64,000 nucleotides of DNA from an uncultured Gammaproteobacteria bacterium (GCA_913060695.1 CAJXUA010000017.1:1-64000), one strand, 5' to 3'; counted from the first letter of the stretch, positions 54,287 through 63,731 are shown. Notes: generated from the sequence alone by a model not told the origin. Made by a program: numbers and translations.

Positions 54287-55474
54287 TCAATAGAAACTCA
54301 AAAACAAATCCGCCAGCCTCTTCACCCGCCCCCAGAACCAAATCTTTAGTCGAAAATGCAGGGGCAGTTTACGCCATGCTTGACGTGTTAGCTCATTGCT
54401 TTGGCCGAAGTCCCGTTCGAAGCACCGCTGCACGATTTTTGTCAGCGCTGGGTCTAATGAGTTCTGATTGGCCTCTAAGTTCCAGTGCAAAGTCCAGTGG
54501 TCGAAATTGCATGAACCCAGCGACACCCATTGGTCGACCATAACCGATTTTAAATGGGAGAAGCGTGGTTGGTACTCGAAGATTCTTACACCAGCGCGTA
54601 GAAGATTAGCGTAATAAATTTGTCCCGCATAACGCACACCTGGTAGGTCCGTAAAATTACCACATACCTGCAGGCGCACATCGATACCGCGCCGTGCAGC
54701 ATGGATCAATGCGATTCTAAGCACTCGTGATGGAACAAAGTAGGGGGTGGAAAGCCATACGCGGGTTTTAGCCGCGCGGATGCGGGTGATCAATGGCCAC
54801 AGCATGTCGCGGTTATTGCGTGATGCACTGAAAGCGACCCGGCCTAGACCTGGCATGGCGTCCGGCAGAGACACGATGGAGCGTTGTTGCTTTGATATGT
54901 CGAGCTTTTTGCGGCGGGGTTTGTTGGCTTGCCGCCAGCATTGCTCGAACAGGCTTTGCCAGTCGGCGACGATACCACCTTTAACCACCAACATCTGCTC
55001 ATGCCAGGGCGTTTGACCTGCATCATTCGCGATACAGAATTCATCCGTGAAGCCAAAACCACCAATACAGGCTATGTGCTGATCGAACACCAGCACTTTA
55101 CGATGGTCGCGGTGCAGGTTACGCACGCCGTTGTACCATGTGAGAGGGTTGTAAAATTGCAACTTCACCCCAGCCTCGCGCAGTATCTGGCGTTCTGCAG
55201 CGACAAAATCACTACTTCCGCTAGCATCAAACAGACAGCGCACGGCAACCCCTCGCTCGGCGGCAGCACTTAAGGCCACTACTAACTGCTGGGTAGCTCG
55301 TCCAGATGCCACTAGATACAGCTCGATATCAATGCAGTGCTCTGCCGCCTCTATGTACTGCATAACGCGCGGGAAAAATTCGGTACCGTCGATTAACAGC
55401 TCGAATTGGCAATCATGGTGCCAGTTGAACTGAGTCTTGTTGTTTGCCGGCATACCCGTATGGCCCATCTTCAT
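54287..55474 (-). CDS. Phospholipase D-family cardiolipin synthase-like enzyme
   Basis: About 395 residues from the ATG at 55474 with TTAGGG upstream; a start at 55561 adds an unlikely extension. Two HKD-type motifs: H-R-D-H-R-K-V-L-V-F-D and a second site S-H-L-K-S-V-M-V-D with the following S-C-N-F-D. Both carry His-x-Lys and Asp. Size and spacing resemble ClsB, which joins phosphatidylglycerol with another lipid at the inner membrane. The pair with the VTT protein gene across the MITE is divergent. Confidence 0.85.
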   Translation of the reverse strand: MKMGHTGMPANNKTQFNWHHDCQFELLIDGTEFFPRVMQYIEAAEHCIDIELYLVASGRATQQLVVALSAAAERGVAVRCLFDASGSSDFVAAERQILREAGVKLQFYNPLTWYNGVRNLHRDHRKVLVFDQHIACIGGFGFTDEFCIANDAGQTPWHEQMLVVKGGIVADWQSLFEQCWRQANKPRRKKLDISKQQRSIVSLPDAMPGLGRVAFSASRNNRDMLWPLITRIRAAKTRVWLSTPYFVPSRVLRIALIHAARRGIDVRLQVCGNFTDLPGVRYAGQIYYANLLRAGVRIFEYQPRFSHLKSVMVDQWVSLGSCNFDHWTLHWNLEANQNSLDPALTKIVQRCFERDFGQSNELTRQAWRKLPLHFRLKIWFWGRVKRLADLFLSFY

Positions 55475-55584
55475 AGCCCTAAGGCAAAATTTAATTGAGG
55501 CCACTGTGAAGCCGGTTGGAACTGTCAATGCGTTCGCGTGGAAAACACTGTCGTTTGCCAAGCATTAGTGGTTTCATACTGGGA

Positions 55585-55617
55585 TTTTGGCAGATGAAGA
55601 GTTAACTTGTCTGTACT
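55585..55617 (-). repeat. MITE family right end
   Basis: ttttggcagatgaagagttaacttgtctgtact, a right terminal repeat with TGTCTG in place of TGTCAG. Between the divergent ClsB-like and VTT genes; no left end nearby. Confidence 0.65.
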
Positions 55618-55728
55618 GTTGCACACACTAGAATGAACCCCAATGGCGAGAATATTTTCATACGTATGCGGCCTGCATTGCGGGCACTCACTCCAGCTCG
55701 AAACACTAGTATCTGGGGATGCCGTATT

Positions 55729-56439
55729 ATGAGCAAAGAAAAGAGTGCCGCGCGCAGTAAACGGAAATTGGCAATACTCTCCCTTGTCTTCCTACTACTG
55801 GCCGCGCTTGCCTGGTATGCGAACACTATCTTCTCATTGGAGGATCTTGCGCTGCAGGAGGATCGCTTTCGCTCAGCCATTGCGCAGAATCCAGTGCGTT
55901 CGTTTCTGATTGGTTTTATTGTCTACACACTGCTTGCACTGGTCCCTGGAACGGGCGGGAAAGCCATTATCTACAGTTGGCTGTTTGGTTTTTGGCAGGC
56001 GATGCTTATCGTAACGGTCGGTCTTAGCATCGCTGCGATGGCAATTTTTATGCTGAGTCGTTACCTGTTCCAATCCACCATCGAGCGTCGCTACACTAGC
56101 TTCGTCGCAACAATGAACGCACACATCGAAAAAGAAGGGGCCTTTTACCTGCTGACACTGCGAATGATGCACGCCCCGTTCTCGATCGTAAATCCGGTCA
56201 GCGGGGCGAGCCGAGTGCCAAGTTGGACTTTTTTCTGGACTACTGTGGTGGGCCTAGTGCCAGCCAATGCGATCTGGGCTTATGTTGGCCTAAGCCTACC
56301 CTCGCTTCGCGAATTAGCGCTACATGGGTCGAGCGCCTTCATCGATGCACCACTTATTCTGTCCCTGATAGCCTGCGGGGCATTTCCTCTTCTTGTACGC
56401 TGGATGTTCAACCGTTTCGGTTCTAGCGCAAATAGATAG
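55729..56439 (+). CDS. VTT/DedA-superfamily (TVP38/TMEM64) membrane protein
   Basis: 236 residues from the ATG at 55729 (M-S-K-E-K-S-A-A-R-S-K-R-K); an earlier start is not hydrophobic and is unlikely. About five hydrophobic segments. The VTT core is visible: P-G-T-G-G-K-A-I, then F-G-F-W-Q-A...A-A-M-A-I-F-M-L-S-R-Y-L-F and later P-F-S-I-V-N...G. Such proteins act as lipid scramblases or polyprenyl-phosphate flippases in the inner membrane. Neighbouring a cardiolipin synthase-like gene suggests a lipid theme. Confidence 0.85.
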   Translation: MSKEKSAARSKRKLAILSLVFLLLAALAWYANTIFSLEDLALQEDRFRSAIAQNPVRSFLIGFIVYTLLALVPGTGGKAIIYSWLFGFWQAMLIVTVGLSIAAMAIFMLSRYLFQSTIERRYTSFVATMNAHIEKEGAFYLLTLRMMHAPFSIVNPVSGASRVPSWTFFWTTVVGLVPANAIWAYVGLSLPSLRELALHGSSAFIDAPLILSLIACGAFPLLVRWMFNRFGSSANR

Positions 56440-56455
56440 CTCCTAAAAACCTAAG

Positions 56456-57418
56456 CTAGCGAACTTTGCTATTCTTATCTTGATACATAGCAGCATCCGC
56501 TTCTTGAATCATTTCCTCTGCTGACTTTTCCGTATCGTATGGAAAATATTCTTGGCCTACACTGTACTCAATCTTGTAGGGCTTTTTCATAGTCGCGTTT
56601 GCCTGATCAACTGCTACGGAAAATCTAGTTAAAATTTGCTCAGTATTCTCTTTGTCAGAATCAGTCAGCATGGCAACAAATTCATCGCCACCTAGTCGGC
56701 CTATCACATCAACATCCCGAAACGTATCAAGCATTAGCTGTGCAAATTTGCTTAGCACAAAGTCACCTTCATGGTGTCCATATGTATCGTTTATGACTTT
56801 AAACTTATTAAGATCAAATAGTAGAAATGTCATTGCGACTTTTCGACGTCGACACAGTTTTAAATTGTGATCAGCTAGCGTTAGAAAACCACGCCTGTTC
56901 GAAATTAAAGTCAGCTCGTCTAAAGTAGCCAGCTGTATCGATTTTATTTCTTGTTCAATCATAGCGCCAAGATCTTTGAGGAGTTGCTGGTCCTCCTCAG
57001 CCATCACTCGAGGTTTTTCATCGATTAAGCACAAGGTTCCTATGTTCAGCCCCTCCCTGATTTTCAAAGTGTAACCAGCATAGAAACGAATATATGGAGC
57101 CTCAGTTACAAGGGGATTATCAAAAAATCGCTCATCTTTAACTGCGTCTGGTATTATGAACAGGCCTTCTTGATTAATTGCATGCCCACAAAAGGAAATG
57201 TCTCTGGGCGTTTCAGTTGCTTCAAGGCCCTGCTTGGACTTAAACCATTGACGATCCTCATCAACCAGACTAACCAGAGAAATAGACACGTTAAACATTC
57301 GTTTAGCCATACGCGTTACGCGATCGAACCGTTCCTCGTGGGAGGAATCAAGAACATTTAGCGTTCTCAATGCGTGTAATCGCTCTGCTTCATTACTTGG
57401 AATTGTAGGCTTTATCAT
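56456..57418 (-). CDS. GAF-GGDEF diguanylate cyclase
   Basis: 320 residues, soluble. GAF domain about 20-155 (V-S-L-V-D-E-D-R-Q-W-F-K-S-K, F-C-G-H-A-I, L-N-I-G-T-L-C-L-I-D-E-K-P-R). GGDEF about 160-320 (L-D-E-L-T...N-R-R-G-F). Active site G-G-D-E-F with inhibitory R-D-V-D five residues before it. Synthesises c-di-GMP in response to an unknown cytoplasmic ligand. Converges on the VTT gene with 16 bases between stops. Third diguanylate cyclase of the window. Confidence 0.92.
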   Translation of the reverse strand: MIKPTIPSNEAERLHALRTLNVLDSSHEERFDRVTRMAKRMFNVSISLVSLVDEDRQWFKSKQGLEATETPRDISFCGHAINQEGLFIIPDAVKDERFFDNPLVTEAPYIRFYAGYTLKIREGLNIGTLCLIDEKPRVMAEEDQQLLKDLGAMIEQEIKSIQLATLDELTLISNRRGFLTLADHNLKLCRRRKVAMTFLLFDLNKFKVINDTYGHHEGDFVLSKFAQLMLDTFRDVDVIGRLGGDEFVAMLTDSDKENTEQILTRFSVAVDQANATMKKPYKIEYSVGQEYFPYDTEKSAEEMIQEADAAMYQDKNSKVR

Positions 57419-58060
57419 TAGGCTCCCGTCATCTAACAGCTAATATTGTGATTTTAGAATAGGCCATGGCCCCTGCTCACACTTGGTTTATTGTTCATAA
57501 GTAATACTCACTACTCGCAAGCTATTGTATTACGCCTTTTCCCAAGACATAACAATCTAGCTGCAATTTTATACTCTAAACATATCACACCGACAAGAGC
57601 GGAAAATAAAGCCGTATAGTGAACTCCCGCCACGACAATTAACTTAAAACTTTCATTTAAACAGTTACTTGCTTGAACATAGAGGTGTCTAGCTCGCTTC
57701 TAAGGCGATCTGCTTGGGCATTCGATACACAGCGCAAGGAAATCGTTTGAACTTCTCCGAGTTAGGGCCGCAAAGGGCGTGCCGCTCCTTTGACTCATAA
57801 TCCGCTGGTCGATTGATCACGTTTAGGTATACCTACCACTCCCTTCACCAGTCACGCTAATCCTCATTACACTTTCCAGGCAAGTGGAACCCTTTTAAGT
57901 AATCCCGCTACTAACTAGCAGCAAAGCGATTTTCCCTATAAATTGGCAGGCTTTTATACTAATAGGAAAGTCAGTGAAAATACTTGCAATTTTTTGAGTT
58001 TAGTTTGCGAGTCAGCTAAACTCATATGACAACTATAATGTTCTTAAAAGGAATAATGAT
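57419..58060. other. Intergenic 642 bp with a tRNA fragment
   Basis: AT-rich, divergent promoters expected. It contains a 19-base piece of the tRNA anticodon arm (57792-57810). The last 100 bases before 58061 hold TCATATGACAACTATAATG with a TATAAT-class -10 (about 58033-58038) and AAAAGGAAT as ribosome site. No gene seen. Confidence 0.5.
57792..57810 (+). repeat. Fragment of tRNA-CAU anticodon arm
   Basis: gactcataatccgctggtc differs from the tRNA at one base in 19. It then diverges at once. Includes the first bases of the attL core, so it may mark the outer boundary of the accreted region. Confidence 0.55.
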
Positions 58061-59293
58061 ATGGTCGCAAAAAATAAGGTATTTCTTGCACTTTTTGGTG
58101 CCGCCGCGATCTTTGCGTCTGGCGTTTCAAGCGCTCAAACAGTTTTAACATATACAAGTGACAACAGCGTTGATACATGGGATCCGATCTTCCCAGCCGC
58201 AGCTGATGCTAACTGGCCAACTACTGTCTGCACTACTGTGCCTTCCGTTGGGCTCAACGCTAATTGGGTTAACCCACATAAAGCCAGCGCATTCGGAACA
58301 AACATTCATCCATGGCAAGGTGCTCAGAGTTTCTCGGCTTCCTGGATTAACGCATGGTCGAATATCACCTCTCAGGGGCCTGGCGGTCATAATTGGACGA
58401 AGTACTCTACCGAGGTTTCCGGCACTGGTAGCTTCGTGCTCAACCTCCTTGCGGACAATTGTTCATGGATCTATTTAGATGGCACTCTCGTAGGCTTTCA
58501 AGGCGCTTATAGCACGCACCCGGCTCCAAGTTATCCCGTCGCTATGAACGGAACACACACGCTTGAGTTCGTAATTTTCGACGGCGGTGGCCTGGCAGGT
58601 GGCATGTATCATCTCCAAACTAATACCGGCACGGTATTCGAAGATACAGATGGCGATGGCCTAACTGACCCAGAGGAAGTCCTTTACAGCACCGACCCTC
58701 TCAATCCAGACACAGACGGCGATGGCGTAAGTGACGGAGACGAGGTAGCGCGAGGGACTGATCCTACGGTTTCCGATCTTGATTCTGATGGCGATGGCCT
58801 TACTGACTTACAGGAAGTCCTTTACAACACTGACCCTCTTAACCCAGACACAGACGGCGATGGCGTAAGTGACGGAGACGAAGTAGCGCAAGGTACTGAC
58901 CCTACGGTTTTCGATGGTGATTCTGATGGCGATGGCCTTACTGACGACGTAGACGCTTGTGTAAACTCTATACTCTCCACTACGGTCTCTATCAACGGTG
59001 TTGATTCTGGCGTTGCTAACACCACCAATGCAATGGGCTGCAACATTGCGGACTTACTTGATAGCGCCTGCTCGGGTGACTTCAAGAATCACGGTCAATT
59101 CGTAAGCTGCGTAACTCACGCTGCTACTGAATTACGCAAAGCAGGAATCCTCAACAACAGCGAACGCTCCGCAATAGTAAAGGCGGCAGCGAAATCTGGT
59201 AAGTCAGGTAAGTCTGAGAAATCTGGCAAATCCGATAAATCTGACAAGTCTGATAAATCTGGCAAGTCCAAGAAATCTGGAAAGTCCAAATAG
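58061..59293 (+). CDS. Exported calcium-repeat (thrombospondin-3-like) protein with X-Lys-Ser tail
   Basis: 410 residues. Signal peptide ends G-V-S-S-A-Q (about 26). An N-terminal beta domain (about 27-190, [22 protein letters not shown]) resembles PA14/lectin-like folds. Then about 195-295 has repeated D-x-D-G-D-G-L-T-D and D-T-D-G-D-G-V-S-D loops, the Ca2+-binding thrombospondin type-3 pattern, with [13 protein letters not shown] helical segment follows (about 320-372). The last 33 residues are eleven X-K-S triplets (X = G, D, E or K). Function unknown; likely surface-exposed. Confidence 0.88.
   Translation: MVAKNKVFLALFGAAAIFASGVSSAQTVLTYTSDNSVDTWDPIFPAAADANWPTTVCTTVPSVGLNANWVNPHKASAFGTNIHPWQGAQSFSASWINAWSNITSQGPGGHNWTKYSTEVSGTGSFVLNLLADNCSWIYLDGTLVGFQGAYSTHPAPSYPVAMNGTHTLEFVIFDGGGLAGGMYHLQTNTGTVFEDTDGDGLTDPEEVLYSTDPLNPDTDGDGVSDGDEVARGTDPTVSDLDSDGDGLTDLQEVLYNTDPLNPDTDGDGVSDGDEVAQGTDPTVFDGDSDGDGLTDDVDACVNSILSTTVSINGVDSGVANTTNAMGCNIADLLDSACSGDFKNHGQFVSCVTHAATELRKAGILNNSERSAIVKAAAKSGKSGKSEKSGKSDKSDKSDKSGKSKKSGKSK
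58649..58950 (+). repeat. 138-bp tandem repeat inside the calcium-repeat gene
   Basis: gatggcgatggcc recurs at 58649, 58787 and 58925, exact spacing 138 bases (46 codons). Two full units and the start of a third, in frame with the Ca2+-binding motif. Differences are mostly synonymous, implying recent duplication. Confidence 0.9.
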
Positions 59294-59388
59294 AAGCGGG
59301 ACAACTGCCCTATAGTTCGAACTTCTGATGTACTAGGCAATTCCCGGTTCGGGTATTACACATACAGCAGAGGTTTGAACCTCTAGAT

Positions 59389-59439
59389 AACGGGGATAAC
59401 TTAGTCAGCGGAGTAATTGCTGACTAAGCTATCCCCGTT
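59389..59439 (+). terminator. Long-stem terminator-like hairpin
   Basis: aacggggata...ttagtcagc faces gctgactaa...tatccccgtt around a 9-base loop, about 20 paired bases, then TTTCAG. A smaller dyad agaggtttgaacctct lies at 59369-59384. Together they probably end the calcium-repeat transcript. Confidence 0.75.
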
Positions 59440-59604
59440 TCAGTTATTGGGATCAAAAAAATCGAATAGATCTAATGCGCAGTATTGCGCTCGAGATCAA
59501 TCGCTACATAGACAGCCAAACAATAAAAGGTTTAGTTATTGAGTGAACTACGCGTTGTTCCCTAGCGTATGTTTATTGCTCCTTTTATTCACGGCATCGA
59601 TCCT

Positions 59605-61164
59605 ATGTATAAGAAGAAACTCTATTTTTTCTCCATCAGCTTCGCAGGCGCCCTAATCGTCACGCTAATAGCGACAGCGATCTCCGCCAATTTCACTCGC
59701 CAGAACCTAGAGCAAAGCACCACGGCACAGTCGCTTCTTGGCGAACACTTGATGCTCTCTAGTGTCTCCTATCGCCTATTTAAGCAATTAACCGACGAGT
59801 TGATTTTTGGACAAAACGCCAATCAGGCAGAGGTCCGCAATAAAGAAAATCAAATTGCAGCCTCGCTCTCAAAGATTCGCGAACTCGAATTGCAGCAGCG
59901 CTCGGCCTTAGGCGAACAAGTCACTCAAGGCAGTGTCGAGGACACCGAAGATCTCGCCGACCTGCTCGATAGCATTATTGGAGAGTTTAGAGCCGTAGTA
60001 GCAAGTGAAGACACCTCGCCGCTAAGTACACAAAGTCGTGTGCAGCGTCTGTTGGAAGTCACTATAGACAATCAATTTCGAGAAGCTATTGATGCAGCAG
60101 TAAGGCGCCAAAGCACGGTTGTGGCGACAATTAATGCTCAAATCGATACGTTGAATACTGCGATCGTTTGGTTCACTTCGGCTTTTGGCCTCATCTCCAT
60201 CCCCTTAGTAATCCTCGCTTGCACGTGGTTGTTGAATCAACTCTACAAACCTCTAGATGCGATTCGTTATGGCGCCGAGGCCATTGCCATCGGTCGCTAT
60301 ACCCACCGCTTGCCAGAAACACTCGACAAAGAGTTTCAACAGATCGTGCTGGCGTTCAACTCTATGGCAAACCAACTATCGGAGCATGAGTCTAAGGCCG
60401 AGCAGTCTCGGCGCCAACTCGAGTATGCAGTGGAACAACGCACTCGTGAGTTAACCGACGCCAACCAACGCCTAACCACAATCGACACGAAACGCCGTCA
60501 GTTCCTCGCCGATCTTAGTCACGAACTACGCACGCCCCTCACCGTGATAAGAGGAGAAGCTCAGGTCACATTGCGCCATCCTACCGCTGGGAACGAAGCG
60601 TACAGAGAGACTCTGGATACCATACTCGCCCAGGCTGTTAGCCTTAGTCGTTTGGTAGAAGATCTTCTGCTACTGGCACGTGCAGAAATTAGCCATGTGA
60701 CACTCGACCTTGAGGTGTGCGAGCTCACGCGATGGCTAACACAGCAGACTGCTCATTGGTCGAGAGTCGCACCGACTCACCATTTCGATCTCTTTCTCCC
60801 ACACGATAACGCTCCGCTAATGGCAAAAGTCGACTCGCAGCGCTTGGCGCAAGTTCTTGCGATTTTGATCGACAATGCCATTAAATATTCCCCTACTGGA
60901 AGCGAGATTAGCCTTGCCGCAAGTGTATCTCCTGGAAAAGTCAGCATTAGCGTCACCGATCAAGGAAGCGGCATCGCACCAGCGGATACAGGCCCAATTT
61001 TTGAACGCTTCGTTCGCATCAACCGGCGTGGTGACGGAGCCGGACTAGGGCTAGCGATTGCGCGCACCATCATTGAAGCTCATGGTGGCGAGATCAGCGT
61101 GGAATCTGTTCTTAACAAGGGCTCGAGCTTTACGCTGACACTGCCACTGGGGGCAGCCCTATGA
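59605..61164 (+). CDS. Sensor histidine kinase
   Basis: 519 residues from M-Y-K-K-K-L-Y-F (59605); an ATG at 59569 is an alternative. TM1 about 8-28, a periplasmic helical domain to about 195, TM2 about 195-220, HAMP about 220-275, a coiled coil, HisKA with F-L-A-D-L-S-H306-E-L-R-T-P and HATPase_c ending in G-A-G-L-G-L-A-I-A-R-T-I-I-E-A-H-G-G. All catalytic boxes are present. The stop overlaps the response regulator start by 4 bases (ATGA). The signal is unknown. Confidence 0.92.
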   Translation: MYKKKLYFFSISFAGALIVTLIATAISANFTRQNLEQSTTAQSLLGEHLMLSSVSYRLFKQLTDELIFGQNANQAEVRNKENQIAASLSKIRELELQQRSALGEQVTQGSVEDTEDLADLLDSIIGEFRAVVASEDTSPLSTQSRVQRLLEVTIDNQFREAIDAAVRRQSTVVATINAQIDTLNTAIVWFTSAFGLISIPLVILACTWLLNQLYKPLDAIRYGAEAIAIGRYTHRLPETLDKEFQQIVLAFNSMANQLSEHESKAEQSRRQLEYAVEQRTRELTDANQRLTTIDTKRRQFLADLSHELRTPLTVIRGEAQVTLRHPTAGNEAYRETLDTILAQAVSLSRLVEDLLLLARAEISHVTLDLEVCELTRWLTQQTAHWSRVAPTHHFDLFLPHDNAPLMAKVDSQRLAQVLAILIDNAIKYSPTGSEISLAASVSPGKVSISVTDQGSGIAPADTGPIFERFVRINRRGDGAGLGLAIARTIIEAHGGEISVESVLNKGSSFTLTLPLGAAL

Positions 61165-61844
61165 AAATCCTAATTGCAGATGACGAGCAGGCTCTTCTCA
61201 ACTTTCTCGAACGAGGGCTTCGGGCAGAAGGCTATGAATGCATTGCGACAAAATAACTTCACGAAGTCAGCGTGCTCGCCCAGAAACATAAGCCCTCACT
61301 CATCATTCTTGATCGACTGTTTGCCGATGATGACAGCATCAAAGAGATTCAGAATATTCGGCAAAAAGTACCCCACGCTATGCTACTGCTCTTAACTGCG
61401 CTCGACGATGTTAGTGAGCGGGTGGCAGGACTAAAGCATGGTGCCGACGACTATCTTTGCAAACCCTTTGACTTTGACGAGCTGCTAGCAAGGATCGAGG
61501 CACTGGCTCGCAGGTCCGGGATGAGAAGCGAAAATGAACGGTCAGAACTGAGCATTGGAACCCTGCGCATAGACCGAGAAAATCGTCTTGCGTTTAGTCG
61601 CAATGTCGAACTAAATCTCACCAAGATAGAGTTTGACCTGCTACTGTACTTCGCTGAGAACGAGGGCAAAGTCCTATCACGAGAGCGCATACTAAATCGT
61701 GTGTGGAGTACGCAGTCAGATCCACTCACCAATATTGTGGACGTCTATATCAGCCGATTGCGACAGAAAATAGACGCCCCGCAGAGTAAATCATTTATTC
61801 AAACCCTGCGGGGCAATGGTTATCGAATGCGCATTAATGGATAG
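61161..61844 (+). pseudogene. OmpR-family response regulator with in-frame TAA
   Basis: Starts M-K-I-L-I-A-D-D-E-Q-A-L-L at 61161 and after 31 codons meets TAA at 61254-61256. The frame then continues unbroken to 61844 through the rest of the receiver (phospho-acceptor in L-I-I-L-D-R, T in LLLLTAL, K in YLCKPFDF) and a winged helix (T-K-I-E-F-D-L-L-L-Y-F, V-D-V-Y-I-S-R-L-R-Q-K-I). One base change (for example GAA to TAA) explains it. A restart at GTG 61272 would lack the first strand and acidic pocket. Nonsense mutation, assembly error or readthrough. Confidence 0.85.
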
Positions 61845-62691
61845 GAGATAGAAGGTCTGGGTTATCCACTAGGTTTCTGACCCCGTGCGCCTCTGATTCG
61901 TCAAAGGCGTTGCCACCACACCACTCACCCACTGTCTCAATATCGACAATGGCAACTTCGGGGCGCACGCTCCAACTGACTAAGAGCGGAGAGCCTTGCT
62001 CATTATAGGAAGGCCCAGTGGTCGAGCCCGCGTATTGAATGGGCTGACCTGTGTTACTAGGAATATTAAGTGCCTGATAGTAACCATCGCGCATACCATG
62101 ATCAGCCAAATCATTGAAGTCAAGAGCATTCCTATCGTTAGCGAGCACATACACCTGCCCTTCCACTCGCAGTTGAGGGTTGCCAGTAGCAGGATTCAAG
62201 CAAGCGCCTAAAGTGGCCCCAGGCATCGCCTGTGCTGTAGAGAACACATAGTGAGCCTCTATGGTGTCTCCTGGCTGCAGCGCTCCGTGATCACTTGGAC
62301 AAATGGCCGTTGATGTTGGCGCAAGTTGAGCTGCGGTTAATGTGCCGTTGTATCTAAAACCAGAATTGTAGCCCTTACCATCGCCATTGCCTGCATAGCT
62401 AGTGAACTCCCCGCCACTATGCTCGGCATTTTTGTGAAAATGGATATTGCACAGGTTCATCTGCGTATGCGCCGGCGCTGGGCTAAATACTCGCAGATTA
62501 CTGCCCTCATGCTCGTTCAGATCACGGGGCGACTGAGGGCCAAAACCTTGACCCTCGGTGTTCTGAGCCAATGCGCGGTGCTGTGCTTGGATAACGCTAT
62601 CGGCGACGTTCTCGCCTCCGGATTGCGCATGGGCTATCCCCACTGTCGCAAGCACAAGCGTTGAGAGTGCAGTCTTGGTAAATTGACGCAT
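61834..62691 (-). CDS. Delta-class carbonic anhydrase, exported
   Basis: 285 residues from the ATG at 62691, preceded by AAGGAG. Signal peptide ends V-G-I-A-H-A-Q. Blocks of the delta-class/CA-like family are present: N-L-C-N-I-H-F-H-K-N-A-E-H-S-G-G-E-F, E-A-H-Y-V-F, and a C-terminal E-W-C-G-G-N-A. His in the first two blocks are the expected zinc ligands. It would hydrate CO2 in the periplasm or outside. The stop overlaps the opposing response-regulator end by 11 bases. Confidence 0.85.
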   Translation of the reverse strand: MRQFTKTALSTLVLATVGIAHAQSGGENVADSVIQAQHRALAQNTEGQGFGPQSPRDLNEHEGSNLRVFSPAPAHTQMNLCNIHFHKNAEHSGGEFTSYAGNGDGKGYNSGFRYNGTLTAAQLAPTSTAICPSDHGALQPGDTIEAHYVFSTAQAMPGATLGACLNPATGNPQLRVEGQVYVLANDRNALDFNDLADHGMRDGYYQALNIPSNTGQPIQYAGSTTGPSYNEQGSPLLVSWSVRPEVAIVDIETVGEWCGGNAFDESEAHGVRNLVDNPDLLSPIH

Positions 62692-62858
62692 AAATAACTC
62701 CTTGAATTGAAACAACACAAGAAGCATATGCAAGTCATCTGAATTCTATTTGAATCGAAAATTAAAAAAAGATGAATAGCTCAGTTATTTTTTAGCCAAA
62801 TAGACAATCAACACGTCATAATAAGGACAAACCCGGTGAAGCTCTAAGGACTGCGTGC

Positions 62859-63731
62859 ATGGAAGAAAGTATCTCTACATCACTTACCGATTTTTCTGTT
62901 CCAGACTCCATCTGGAGCCTTTTAATTAGTACTGCCTTACTGATCATTGGTGTCTTGATAGTTCGCGCACTGATCGCGCGCTTCATCAAGCGTCAGGTCG
63001 ACTCTCCGGAGCTTCGCCGGCGCTGGCTCGTGCAATCACGCAACGGCCTGCTTTTGTTGATGATCTTGGGCTTAGTGCTTATCTGGGGCGAAGAGCTGCG
63101 CACCTTAGCCCTATCGATCGTAGCCATCGCAGTGGCTTTCGTGGTCGCCACTAAAGAATTGATCATGTGTATCACTGGCTCCATCCTAAAAGCCGGCGCC
63201 GGATCATTCAGTATTGGCGACAGAATTCAGATCAAAGACTTTCGCGGCGATGTGATAGACCAGAACCTGCTCGCCACCACCATTCTAGAGGTGGGCCCCG
63301 GCAAGCTGACACATCAGCGCACAGGCCGCATGGCGGTGATTCCAAATGCACTGTTTGTCTCCGAGCCTGTCATCAATGAAAGCTTTACTCATGACTATGT
63401 GCTGCACGTGTTCACCGTGCCCTTCAGGCGTGACGATGACTGGCGTGGGGCTCAAAAAGCGATTTTGGCTGCGGCGCGCAAACAGTGCGAACCTTTCTTG
63501 GAAGAGGTGCGTCGTTATATGAATCGAGTCAGCTCGTCACGCGGGCTAGAGCCGCCCTCTGTGGACCCGAGGGTCACCATGCAGGTGCCTGTGGCAGGCG
63601 AGATTCATTTGATCGTGCGGGTGCCGACAAAGTCTGGGCAACGTGGCCTTATTGAGCAGGCCATCATGGCTGAAGTATTCCAAGATAACGATTATCTGCC
63701 CAAAACTAAGCAATTAGGAGAGAGACCATGA
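62859..63731 (+). CDS. MscS-family mechanosensitive channel-like protein
   Basis: 290 residues with three N-terminal hydrophobic segments (about 20-40, 62-82, 84-110) and an MscS beta domain after F-S-I-G-D-R-I-Q-I (about 122-130). The pore-lining helix lacks the typical Gly/Ala zipper in part (VAIAVAFVVATKELIMCITGS). Size fits a short MscS. The C-terminal domain fits the cytoplasmic cage. It should release solutes on osmotic downshock or have a signalling role. The stop overlaps the next start (ATGA). Confidence 0.85.
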   Translation: MEESISTSLTDFSVPDSIWSLLISTALLIIGVLIVRALIARFIKRQVDSPELRRRWLVQSRNGLLLLMILGLVLIWGEELRTLALSIVAIAVAFVVATKELIMCITGSILKAGAGSFSIGDRIQIKDFRGDVIDQNLLATTILEVGPGKLTHQRTGRMAVIPNALFVSEPVINESFTHDYVLHVFTVPFRRDDDWRGAQKAILAAARKQCEPFLEEVRRYMNRVSSSRGLEPPSVDPRVTMQVPVAGEIHLIVRVPTKSGQRGLIEQAIMAEVFQDNDYLPKTKQLGERP

